Shown here piece after piece: positions 7,145 to 12,927 of a stretch of DNA of 12,927 nucleotides; position 1 is the first letter of the stretch; the number at the start of each line of letters is the position of its first letter. A program made the translations under genes and the position numbers. The notes under the pieces were generated by a model. That model did no database searches and was not told the origin of the DNA. It worked only from the letters and a program-made list of their open reading frames with translations. The DNA is from SIG673 sp045638685 (GTDB lineage: Bacteria; Bacillota; Clostridia; Oscillospirales; CAG-272): positions 1 through 12,927 of the forward strand of contig JAZUBT010000015.1 in assembly GCA_045638685.1 (NCBI GenBank), given 5' to 3'.

Positions 7145-8257
7145 ATGAACGAAAAGCTTAAAAAAGTCATAGAAATTATTTTGGTATTAATTGTCTTTTT
7201 TTTGTTTTTTAAATTTGCTTTAAGACTTATACTTCCGTTTTTAATTGCTTTTTTGTTTGCCGCATTATTTCGTAAGCCTATAAAAATACTTCATGAAAGA
7301 ACGGGAATAAAAAAGAAAATTCTCGGTGCAGGGGTTGTTTTGACGGCAGTTTTCTGCGTTGGATTTATTGTATTTTTAACGGTTAGCAGACTTGTCAACG
7401 AGATAGAGCAGTTTGCCGCTTCGGTTTCGGTAAACGCAGAGAGATACGTCGGAGAATTTTTTGCATTTATCGACTCACTTGCCGAAAAAATACCGTTTAT
7501 CGAGGCAATGGGCGGTAATCTTTCCGAGACGGTTGCGGCGTCGGTAAGAAATATGATTTCCGGTTGGGCGTCAAGACTGCCGGAATTTATAGCATATTTT
7601 ATCGGTATGTTACCCGAAATACTGCTTTTTACCGTTATCCTTATTATGGCGTCATATTATTTCTGTACCGATTACGAAGGAATAACGGAGAGACTTTTTT
7701 CATTTTTACCGGAAAAGGCAAGAGCGTTTTTACTTACGGTAAAGCAGAGGCTTACCGATACGGGTATATCTTACCTTAAGGCGTGTCTAGTTTTAATGCT
7801 GATAACCTACGTAGAGCTTCTCATAGGATTTTTGATGCTTGACATCAGATACGCTTTTACACTCGCTCTTATCGTCGCGGCTGTGGATATGCTGCCGATA
7901 CTTGGAGTAGGAACCGCGCTTATTCCGTGGGCGCTGTGGGCGTGGTTTTCGGGAGACACCTATACCGCTATCGGTCTTTTAACAATAAACGTTACAGTAA
8001 CCGTTGTACGACGCTTTATTGAGCCGCGTGTTATAAGCTCGGGAATAGGTCTTTCGCCGCTTACAACGCTTTTCGCAATGTACGTCGGTTTTAGACTTTT
8101 CGGCTTTACAGGACTGTTTTTTTCACCGCTTGTTGCTATACTTGTGCTTCTGTTTTTACCGGAAAATATATCGTCAAGACTTGGGTTTAAATATAAAGAA
8201 TCGGGGAAAACGGAATTTTTTTCAAAAAAGGAAGATAAAATTTCAAAAAGCACTTGA
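7145..8257 (+). CDS. YtvI-like AI-2E-family membrane protein (copy 3)
   Basis: This 370-residue integral membrane protein is the third AI-2E-family member here and fits the YtvI branch, which in spore formers is annotated as a sporulation integral membrane protein. Membrane segments: about 8-43 (two), 60-82, 146-174, 211-232, 235-268, 272-288, 304-338. YtvI-branch features are DMLPILGVGTALIPW (248-262), RRFIEPRVIS (289-298) and IGLSPLTTLFAMYVG (301-315). No long tail is present. Start: ATG at 7145 with AGGAGGA (7132-7138) 6 bases upstream. It is transcribed divergently from the two-gene AI-2E operon across a 203-base AT-rich spacer. Its stop codon (8255-8257) lies within the -35 box of the rpsU promoter, so any read-through would enter rpsU. 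A sporulation role is a family-based guess; no other spore gene is in the window. Confidence 0.85.
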   Translation: MNEKLKKVIEIILVLIVFFLFFKFALRLILPFLIAFLFAALFRKPIKILHERTGIKKKILGAGVVLTAVFCVGFIVFLTVSRLVNEIEQFAASVSVNAERYVGEFFAFIDSLAEKIPFIEAMGGNLSETVAASVRNMISGWASRLPEFIAYFIGMLPEILLFTVILIMASYYFCTDYEGITERLFSFLPEKARAFLLTVKQRLTDTGISYLKACLVLMLITYVELLIGFLMLDIRYAFTLALIVAAVDMLPILGVGTALIPWALWAWFSGDTYTAIGLLTINVTVTVVRRFIEPRVISSGIGLSPLTTLFAMYVGFRLFGFTGLFFSPLVAILVLLFLPENISSRLGFKYKESGKTEFFSKKEDKISKST

Positions 8258-8282
8258 CAAATTATATTTCAAAGTGTATAAT
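8254..8282 (+). promoter_or_regulatory. Perfect consensus sigma-A promoter of rpsU
   Basis: TTGACA (8254-8259), a 17-base spacer and TATAAT (8277-8282) all match consensus. Transcription should begin near 8289-8290, giving a leader of about 47 bases. The -35 box contains the TGA stop of the upstream gene (8255-8257), so promoter and coding end are inseparable. Confidence 0.92.
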
Positions 8283-8304
8283 GTATAAGTAAATATAAAT
8301 GGTA

Positions 8305-8324
8305 CCTTTGCCGTTATGCGAAGG
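8305..8324 (+). promoter_or_regulatory. Leader hairpin next to the rpsU ribosome binding site
   Basis: CCTTTGC (8305-8311) pairs with GCGAAGG (8318-8324), seven pairs including one G-U, with a 6-base loop. Its right arm covers the first two bases of the GGGAGGG ribosome binding site (8323-8329). It could tune translation of bS21; no protein-binding signature is recognised. Confidence 0.45.
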
Positions 8325-8336
8325 GAGGGATATAAA

Positions 8337-8513
8337 GTGGCAGAAGTAAGAATAAAAGATAACGAGTCTTTAGAAAACGCTCTTCGTAGATTCAAGAGAC
8401 AGGTAACTAAGTCCGGAATTATGGGAGAAATGCGTAAAAGAGAGCATTATGAAAAACCCAGCGTAAAGCGTAAAAAGAAGTCCGAGGCAGCAAGAAAGCG
8501 TAAGTACAAATAA
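8337..8513 (+). CDS. rpsU: Small ribosomal subunit protein bS21
   Basis: This is a 58-residue, strongly basic protein of the 30S platform that helps initiation on mRNAs near the anti-Shine-Dalgarno end of 16S rRNA. The family pattern is clear: AEVRIKDNESLENALRRFKR at 2-21, a central GIMGEMRKREHYEKPS stretch and an Arg/Lys-rich tail (RKRKYK). Length equals the usual 57-60. Start: GTG at 8337, because GGGAGGG (8323-8329) lies 7 bases upstream and the mature family begins at this point. An in-frame ATG at 8316 would add seven unrelated residues, has no binding site and sits in the leader hairpin loop. It has its own consensus promoter, and the final codons and stop take part in a downstream RNA stem (8505-8570). 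Confidence 0.95.
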   Translation: MAEVRIKDNESLENALRRFKRQVTKSGIMGEMRKREHYEKPSVKRKKKSEAARKRKYK

Positions 8514-8577
8514 GCTTTTTTGTAAGTCGGAAACGGTAGCGGCGCAATGAGGAACCGTTCCTTATTTGTATAGCTAC
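8505..8577 (+). ncRNA. Structured 3' region of rpsU mRNA (candidate RNA element)
   Basis: Bases 8505-8513, which include the last two codons and the stop of rpsU, pair perfectly with 8562-8570 (TACAAATAA/TTATTTGTA). Inside, GGAA-bulged A-CGGT (8529-8537) pairs with ACCGTTCC (8554-8561). GTAGC at 8536-8540 can also pair with GCTAC at 8573-8577, giving a possible pseudoknot or alternative fold. No T tract follows, so it is not a simple terminator. I recognise no known RNA class. Confidence 0.4.
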
Positions 8578-8597
8578 ACCTTTATATTAGGTCAAAA

Positions 8598-8650
8598 AGG
8601 ACTGTGAGTTGAACGCAATATTTGCGGTCGCTTTCAGTCCTATTTGCATT
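8598..8650 (+). terminator. Possible terminator downstream of rpsU
   Basis: AGGACTG (8598-8604) pairs with CAGTCCT (8635-8641), and an inner CGCAA/TTGCG stem (8614-8618 with 8622-8626) extends it. The tail is only moderately T-rich (TATTTGCATTTT), so termination may be weak or the hairpin may be part of the preceding RNA structure. Confidence 0.4.
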
Positions 8651-8713
8651 TTAAGGTAAAAACAATTAAACGTTAAATAAATTGGTAAAAACAGCACTCA
8701 AACGGAGAGTTAT

Positions 8714-10021
8714 ATGTTAAAAAAGAATGATATACTTACCGCCGCGGTTACAGATATGAATTATATGGGGCTCGGAGTTACAAAAATTGACGGCGCCGTG
8801 ATCTTTATTCAGGGTGGTGTTACCGGGGACAAGCTTGAAATTAAGATTATCAAGGTCGCAAAAGGATACTCGGTTGCTCGAATAGAGAAAATAATCTCTC
8901 CGTCGAGACACCGTATTGCGCCGAATTGCTCCGCTTTTCCTCGTTGCGGGGGCTGTGTTTACCGTCATATAACCTACGAGTACGAAAACGAGCTGAAAAG
9001 ACAGCGTGTTGAAAACGAGTTTAAGCGAGTAAAGCTTGACGTAACGGTTAAAGAGGTAATATCAGCGAAAAAAGAGGGGTACAGAAACAAGCTTCAGTGT
9101 CCCGTTTCGGAAAGCTGTGATATAGGGTTTTACGCATCGCGCACACACGAAATTATACCTATATCAGCCTGCGCGCTTCAGGAGGAGTTAACCCTGCCGG
9201 TTTATGAATTTTTAACCCGATATATTAAGGAAAATAAGCCCTCGGGACTACGTCATATATATATTCGGTGCGGAGTTAATACGGGCGAGGTTATGGTCTG
9301 CCTTGTATGTAAAAAAAGCGGTTTTAAGGGAGACAAAGCTCTTGCAGAAAGGTTAATTTCGGAGTTTGATGAGGTTAAATCGGTTATTCTTAATGTAAAC
9401 CCCGACGACACTAACGTTGTTCTCGGAAAGAAATGTATAACGCTCGCCGGCAAGGATACTATTGACGATATACTGTGCGGACTTCGTTTTACAGTAAACC
9501 CGCTGTCGTTTTATCAGGTAAATCACAGCTGCACAGAGCTTCTTTATAAGACTGCGGCGGAGTTTGCCGACGTTCAGCCGAGCGATACCGTTGTTGACCT
9601 TTACTGTGGCATAGGGACGGTAGGGCTTTCGGTTATTTCGGAAAGAAGGGCAAAAAAGCTTATCGGAGTAGAGGTAATACCGGAGGCGGTAGAGAACGCA
9701 AGGAAAAACGCTGAGCAGAACGGGGTAGAGAACGCCGAGTTTATATGCTCAAGGGCAGAGGAGTGTACCTTCCCGTCGCCCGACGTCCTACTTGTCGATC
9801 CGCCGAGAAAGGGCTGTGCGCCGTCCCTTATAGATTATATTGGAAAACTTTTGCCGAAAAAGATAGTTTATATTTCCTGTTCTCCCGATACCCTCGCGAG
9901 AGACTGTGCAGAGCTTGTTAAGCACGGATACAAGTTAAGCGACGTTCAACCCTTTAATATGTTCCAAAGGACGGAGCACGTTGAATCCGTCGTTTGTTTG
10001 ACACGAACTTTTAACGAATAA
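8714..10021 (+). CDS. 23S rRNA (uracil-5-)-methyltransferase, RlmD/RlmCD type (TrmA family)
   Basis: This 435-residue SAM-dependent enzyme converts uridine to 5-methyluridine in RNA, most likely 23S rRNA. An N-terminal TRAM RNA-binding domain (about 1-60) is followed by a cysteine set for a 4Fe-4S cluster: Cys72, Cys78, Cys81 (C-x5-C-x2-C) with Cys153. A middle domain (about 100-260) leads to the Rossmann methyltransferase domain: FYQVN (267-271, substrate Gln268), the SAM loop DLYCGIGTVGL (295-305), VDPPRKG (361-367), the catalytic nucleophile Cys389 in YISCSP, and the C-terminal QRTEHVE motif with Glu421 as the likely base. All key residues are present. Start: ATG at 8714, with CGGAGAG (8703-8709) upstream. 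In low-GC Gram-positives one enzyme of this family often does the work of both RlmC and RlmD, and other paralogues are common, so the exact target uridine and symbol remain open. Confidence 0.9.
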   Translation: MLKKNDILTAAVTDMNYMGLGVTKIDGAVIFIQGGVTGDKLEIKIIKVAKGYSVARIEKIISPSRHRIAPNCSAFPRCGGCVYRHITYEYENELKRQRVENEFKRVKLDVTVKEVISAKKEGYRNKLQCPVSESCDIGFYASRTHEIIPISACALQEELTLPVYEFLTRYIKENKPSGLRHIYIRCGVNTGEVMVCLVCKKSGFKGDKALAERLISEFDEVKSVILNVNPDDTNVVLGKKCITLAGKDTIDDILCGLRFTVNPLSFYQVNHSCTELLYKTAAEFADVQPSDTVVDLYCGIGTVGLSVISERRAKKLIGVEVIPEAVENARKNAEQNGVENAEFICSRAEECTFPSPDVLLVDPPRKGCAPSLIDYIGKLLPKKIVYISCSPDTLARDCAELVKHGYKLSDVQPFNMFQRTEHVESVVCLTRTFNE

Positions 10022-10188
10022 GTTCGCCTATGGGGAATAATAGAAACACAGAAAAAACGAATTGCTCCAAAAATAAACAGTAAAATTTGGCTCCATAGTG
10101 ATTAGATACAAAATAATATGTATTATTTTTACGCGAAAAAAACAAATATTGTTACGGGATCCTATTGAAAAAATAAAAGGAGATAAAA

Positions 10189-11097
10189 ATGGATAAAAAG
10201 GAAAATAAAGAAATTGTAAGTAGTGAGACAAATAACATTTGGAAGAAAACAGCAGGACTTGGTAAGAAAATGGTGCTTGGCGTACAAAACACAGCGAAAA
10301 CGGTCACCGAACATACGAAAATGAATATTCGCGATAAACAGCTTAAAAAATATAATCCTTTAAGTGCTGAAAAGTTTTTTAGTAAAGATTTTAATATTCC
10401 TAATATAGTTGAAATTGTTGATGATGCAATAAGAAGGGATATTAAAGTTTGCGAGGGCGCAATCGGGTGGACCGATATGGTCAACGGTGTTGAAATTTTA
10501 CATTTATATGACGAATGGGTTAAAGATAGTGGTTTATGCTTTATTCCGTTTGCTAAATGTGATTCTGTGTATTGTGTTGATAGCTTTGATAGAACAAAAT
10601 TTATAAATGCAGAAAATATATTTGAACGTTCTGCCGGAGAAAAGATAGCTGAACTTGAAAATATAGCGTATTGTCTTGGTGCAAAAAGTTGTAGTATTGA
10701 AATAGTTGAACAAAATGAAAGCTCGCAAGCAAAAACGCTGCGGGTTTCTAGAGCCGATAATTCATTTACAACAAACTCAACAGCGTATTCTCAAAATATA
10801 AGCAGACAAAGCGGAAAAAACATTTCTCACTTTGAAGGAAATAGAGCTCCGTGTGAGCCTAATTTAAAGTGGTTTGCTTATGACGATAACGTCAAGGGAC
10901 TGGTTGATATGAAGTGTAACGGTAACAATTCAATTAAATCTAAAGTAATAGAATTAAGCTGCTCAACATCAACTACAATGTCGCAAAAGGCGGCAGGAGC
11001 CATTGATAAGCTTTTAAAGGTTAAATCAACAATGTCGCTGGAAAAGAAAGCGATTAAAGAGCATAGTAGCAAATTGATTTTTGAAATTCTTTTTTAA
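10189..11097 (+). CDS. Hypothetical protein, unrecognised family, probably acquired
   Basis: This 302-residue soluble protein has no signal peptide or membrane segment. The N-terminus (1-55) is Lys-rich and probably helical. A compact core (about 65-178) contains IVDDAIRRDIKVCEGAIGWTD and LYDEWVKDSGLCF-type segments, several cysteines and a closing SCSIEIVE. A polar Ser/Asn-rich stretch (about 180-220) follows, then a second region (about 225-302) with further cysteines and a Ser/Thr-rich SCSTSTTMSQ. I know of no named domain that matches; the core seems familiar from unannotated Bacillota proteins, which is memory and not evidence. Start: ATG at 10189 with AAAGGAG 5' of it. GC in sampled stretches (60/180, about 33%) is well below rlmD next door (61/120, about 51%), and codon choice is AT-rich, suggesting transfer. 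It stands alone between rlmD and the DUF1292 gene; its function cannot be inferred from context. Confidence 0.75.
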   Translation: MDKKENKEIVSSETNNIWKKTAGLGKKMVLGVQNTAKTVTEHTKMNIRDKQLKKYNPLSAEKFFSKDFNIPNIVEIVDDAIRRDIKVCEGAIGWTDMVNGVEILHLYDEWVKDSGLCFIPFAKCDSVYCVDSFDRTKFINAENIFERSAGEKIAELENIAYCLGAKSCSIEIVEQNESSQAKTLRVSRADNSFTTNSTAYSQNISRQSGKNISHFEGNRAPCEPNLKWFAYDDNVKGLVDMKCNGNNSIKSKVIELSCSTSTTMSQKAAGAIDKLLKVKSTMSLEKKAIKEHSSKLIFEILF

Positions 11098-11125
11098 TTG
11101 AGCATTTCTTTAAAATCTTCAATAT

Positions 11126-11189
11126 TAATCAACCGAAGCGAATCAGGTACGAGTTTTTTCGTTAGAGATCCCAACCGTCGCTTCGATTA
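11126..11189 (+). promoter_or_regulatory. Stem-loop between the unknown gene and the DUF1292 gene
   Basis: CGAAGCGA (11134-11141) pairs with TCGCTTCG (11178-11185). A further TAAT/ATTA (11126-11129 with 11186-11189) extends the stem past a 4-base bulge. The 36-base loop contains a T6 run. No T tract follows the right arm, so it is not a standard terminator. It ends 24 bases before the DUF1292 start and could be a leader element, or an end structure of the inserted gene. Confidence 0.4.
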
Positions 11190-11213
11190 GATGATCCCCC
11201 GAAAGGACGAGCT

Positions 11214-11465
11214 ATGGAAAAGAAGATTAATAATATTTTGTTTTTTACCTCAGAGGATGGCCAACAAACAGTGTTTCGCGTTCTGTTTACGTATTATAGC
11301 GAGACCTTTAAAAAGGATTATGCGGTATTTTATAATGAAAAGGACGAAAATCACCTGGTTGCATATTCCTTTGACGAAAACAAGACGTTAAGTGAGCTTA
11401 CGTCGAACGATGAATACGACGAGCTTAACGAAGCACTTAAAAAATACGACCAAGAAAATAAGTGA
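11214..11465 (+). CDS. DUF1292 family protein
   Basis: This is an 83-residue acidic protein of the widespread but uncharacterised DUF1292 family (YrzB-like in Bacillus). It shows the usual layout: a short beta-rich opening with a phenylalanine-valine core (ILFFTSEDG, FRVLFTYY), then the KDYAVFYNEKDE strand pair, VAYSFDEN, and an acidic C-terminal helix of the DEYDELNEALKKY type. Length is normal (80-110). Start: ATG at 11214 with GAAAGGA (11201-11207) 6 bases upstream. A terminator begins a few bases after the stop, so it ends its transcript. In many Bacillota this family sits beside alaS-yrrK-type genes, which is not the case here. Confidence 0.8.
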   Translation: MEKKINNILFFTSEDGQQTVFRVLFTYYSETFKKDYAVFYNEKDENHLVAYSFDENKTLSELTSNDEYDELNEALKKYDQENK

Positions 11466-11469
11466 AAAG

Positions 11470-11517
11470 AAAAGAGCAAACACGCAAGAAAACCGGTCTT
11501 GCAGGTTTGCTCTTTTT
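11470..11517. terminator. Bidirectional terminator between DUF1292 gene and bioY
   Basis: A 12-bp stem (11470-11481 with 11505-11516) is stacked on an inner 6-bp stem GCAAGA/TCTTGC (11484-11489 with 11497-11502). The plus strand ends in five T; the minus strand continues into TTTTCTTTTC. It lies within 5 bases of the plus-strand stop and 7 bases of the minus-strand stop, serving both convergent genes. Confidence 0.88.
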
Positions 11518-11523
11518 ACTGAT

Positions 11524-12060
11524 TTACAATAAAAAACGCTTTAATTTTAAGCTTAAAAAACAGGCGAGAATAACGGATAAAAAATCCTTAAGGATAAACG
11601 GAAGGGTAACGGTTAAAACCGACGTTATAAACGGTACCGACGTTATTGATGCGTATTGCATGCTTCCAAGCAGATGACAGAAAACAATGCCTATAAATCC
11701 AAATAAAATTGTATAAGCTTTTTCGTGTTTTTTCCATTTTAGGGGGTGGGAAAGTCCGGTAAAAAGAGAAAGAAAGAGCAGGCCGAATAAAAATCCGCCG
11801 GTAGGACTTGCTAAAAGGAAATGAATCCCACCTTTAAAATGGCTGAAAACGGGAACTCCGATAGCGCCGAGAAAGATATAGAGAAAGGTGGATATAAAAC
11901 CGTATTTATGACCTAAAAGATACCCGCTTAATGCCACCGCAAACGTCTGAAGCGTTATCGGGACGCCGAGCGGCATCGGAATTGCAATCTGCGCAAGGAC
12001 GACCGTAAGAGCGGTCATAACTCCTGTAAGCGTCATGCTTTTTATTTTACTGCTTTTCAT
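11524..12060 (-). CDS. bioY: Biotin transporter BioY (S component)
   Basis: This 178-residue membrane protein is the substrate-binding subunit of an ECF-type biotin importer. It has about six membrane segments (near 12-28, 35-50, 53-70, 84-103, 115-140, 147-172). Family motifs are PLGVPITLQTFAV (30-42), YIFLGAIGVPVF (61-72), SPTGGFLFG (85-93) and the LKDFLSV segment (157-163) near the C-terminus. Length is typical. No ECF ATPase or EcfT gene is in the window; BioY can use a shared energising module encoded elsewhere or work alone. Start: ATG at 12060 lies inside the end of the ligase gene (14-base overlap, different frame). The nearest GAGG is 15 bases upstream, too far to be ideal, so translational coupling to the ligase is likely. 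Transcription probably comes from a promoter beyond the right edge. Confidence 0.92.
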   Translation of the reverse strand: MKSSKIKSMTLTGVMTALTVVLAQIAIPMPLGVPITLQTFAVALSGYLLGHKYGFISTFLYIFLGAIGVPVFSHFKGGIHFLLASPTGGFLFGLLFLSLFTGLSHPLKWKKHEKAYTILFGFIGIVFCHLLGSMQYASITSVPFITSVLTVTLPFILKDFLSVILACFLSLKLKRFLL

Positions 12061-12892
12061 TTATCTTAATTCTTACCTCGCCGTAGGAAAGAGTAAGGGT
12101 TTCTCCGTTTTCAGCTTTAATTTCTAAAGAGCAGTCGTCGTTTAACGATAAAACCCTTCCGCTATTTACCTTTTTTTCATTAATGATTATATCAACGTCT
12201 TTGCCTATCACCATAGAGCGCTCTCTGTACTTGTTTACAAAGGAAAAATCACCGTCGACGATAAGTCCGTAGTAATGCTGAAGCCTGTTAAGTATCTCCG
12301 CGATAAGCCGTGTTTTAATTCTTGTAAGACACAGGGGCTTTTTCGTGTACAACGCACCCGCAACGCCTTGTAGCTCGCTCGGGAATCCGATATTGTAAAG
12401 ATTAACGCCTATTCCGAGGGTAATAAAATCGTATCCGCTCGTGTTTTCGTTAAATGCCGCCTCCGTAAGGATACCGGAAACCTTAAGCCCTCCGTAAAAA
12501 ATATCGTTTACCCATTTAATTTCCGTTTTTTTACCGGTTATTTTTTCGATAGCCTCGGATACGGAAATGGCGGCAGAGGTGGTTATATGGACAAGCTTTT
12601 TCGGTGATAGAGACGGAGCGCTTACGGACGGACGCAGAAGAGTGCTCATATATATTCCGGAGCCGCCGGGGGAGAAAAAGCTACGTCCCTCCCTGCCTCT
12701 GCCGCCGCTTTGAGCATCTGCTATCAATGTAAACCCCTCCTGCGCGCCGTTAGAGGCAAACAACTTAAGGCTATCCTGCGTTGAGCGCAGAGCAGGGAAG
12801 CAGATAATATTGTAACGCTCCTTAGAAGTTAGGTGCTTTTTTATTTTTTTTGCGCTAACTTGCGCTTTATTTTTTTTAATATTTAAAATCAC
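12047..12892 (-). CDS. birA: Biotin--[acetyl-CoA-carboxylase] ligase, catalytic-only (group I)
   Basis: This 281-residue enzyme activates biotin to biotinyl-AMP and attaches it to a lysine on biotin carboxyl-carrier domains. The catalytic domain starts near residue 28: STQD (37-40), the biotin/AMP loop GRGREGRSF (64-72), KWVND (127-131) with Lys127, KVSGIL (137-142) and the GIGVNLY stretch (160-166). A BPL C-terminal SH3-like domain follows (about 228-278). The helix-turn-helix found in repressor-type BirA (about 60-80 residues) is absent; only a basic 25-residue lead remains, so this form should not bind a biotin operator. Start: GTG at 12892, with GGAG 6 bases upstream. It heads, or lies within, a minus-strand operon with bioY. 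The 35 bases to the right edge could hold the end of another gene in more than one frame, so that is left unassigned. Confidence 0.92.
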   Translation of the reverse strand: MILNIKKNKAQVSAKKIKKHLTSKERYNIICFPALRSTQDSLKLFASNGAQEGFTLIADAQSGGRGREGRSFFSPGGSGIYMSTLLRPSVSAPSLSPKKLVHITTSAAISVSEAIEKITGKKTEIKWVNDIFYGGLKVSGILTEAAFNENTSGYDFITLGIGVNLYNIGFPSELQGVAGALYTKKPLCLTRIKTRLIAEILNRLQHYYGLIVDGDFSFVNKYRERSMVIGKDVDIIINEKKVNSGRVLSLNDDCSLEIKAENGETLTLSYGEVRIKINEKQ

Positions 12893-12927
12893 GTTTTACT
12901 CCGTTTTTGAATATTCCATTGTTTCTG

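Noticed and set aside
8316..8336. Seven-residue N-terminal extension of bS21 from ATG 8316
   Set aside because: The ATG is in the loop of a leader hairpin with no binding site; GTG 8337 has GGGAGGG 7 bases upstream and matches the family start.
10028..10098. CTATGG/CCATAG inverted repeat after rlmD as a terminator
   Set aside because: Only 6 bp with a loop of about 60 bases and no T tract; likely chance in AT-rich sequence.
11191..11391. Overlapping frame starting at ATG 11191
   Set aside because: It overlaps the DUF1292 gene in another frame and lacks a ribosome binding site; the DUF1292 frame matches a known family.
11462..11677. Plus-strand open frame running from the DUF1292 stop into bioY
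   Set aside because: It covers the terminator hairpin and is antisense to bioY.
12893..12927. End of another minus-strand gene at the right edge
   Set aside because: All three frames can be read to a stop near the birA start; 35 bases are too few to decide.

Overview
The window looks like chromosomal DNA from a low-to-moderate-GC, Gram-positive anaerobe, most likely class Clostridia (Bacillota). The grounds are an LTA-synthase-type phosphoglycerol transferase, a YtvI-like membrane protein, a 58-residue bS21, a DUF1292 protein, a BioY transporter, strong AGGAGG-type ribosome binding sites and sigma-A consensus promoters. This is an inference from gene families; no 16S or other phylogenetic marker is present.

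Layout. (1) 1-1480: the end of an AT-rich mobile-element or prophage gene. It is a partial large polyvalent, MuF-like protein whose frame runs into a hairpin and then into an imperfect copy of the 3' end of tRNA-Ser. Next comes a GC-rich island of about 140 bp with no gene, then the intact tRNA-Ser(GCU) on the minus strand with its own promoter and terminator. This reads as the scar of integration at a tRNA. (2) 1800-3809: a membrane-anchored LTA-synthase-like enzyme, ending at a large bidirectional terminator. (3) 4037-8257: three AI-2E/PerM-family membrane proteins, two in tandem on the minus strand and a YtvI-like third divergently on the plus strand. A perfect consensus promoter drives the minus-strand pair. 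(4) 8254-10021: rpsU (bS21), with a consensus promoter whose -35 box contains the stop codon of the preceding gene, structured leader and 3' regions, then an RlmD/RlmCD-type 23S rRNA uracil methyltransferase. (5) 10189-11097: an AT-rich gene of unrecognised function that looks acquired. (6) 11214-11465: a DUF1292 gene ending at a bidirectional terminator. (7) 11524-12892: a minus-strand biotin pair, in which a biotin protein ligase without the DNA-binding domain overlaps bioY by 14 bases.

Functionally most of the window is housekeeping: envelope polymer synthesis, membrane transport, ribosome and rRNA modification, biotin uptake and attachment. I do not see a complete undescribed system. The parts that housekeeping annotation does not explain are the tRNA-Ser scar with its GC-rich palindromic island, the unknown 302-residue protein, and the RNA structures around rpsU. 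There is no CRISPR array, insertion sequence, integrase or transposase. No gene-free stretch exceeds 300 bases.
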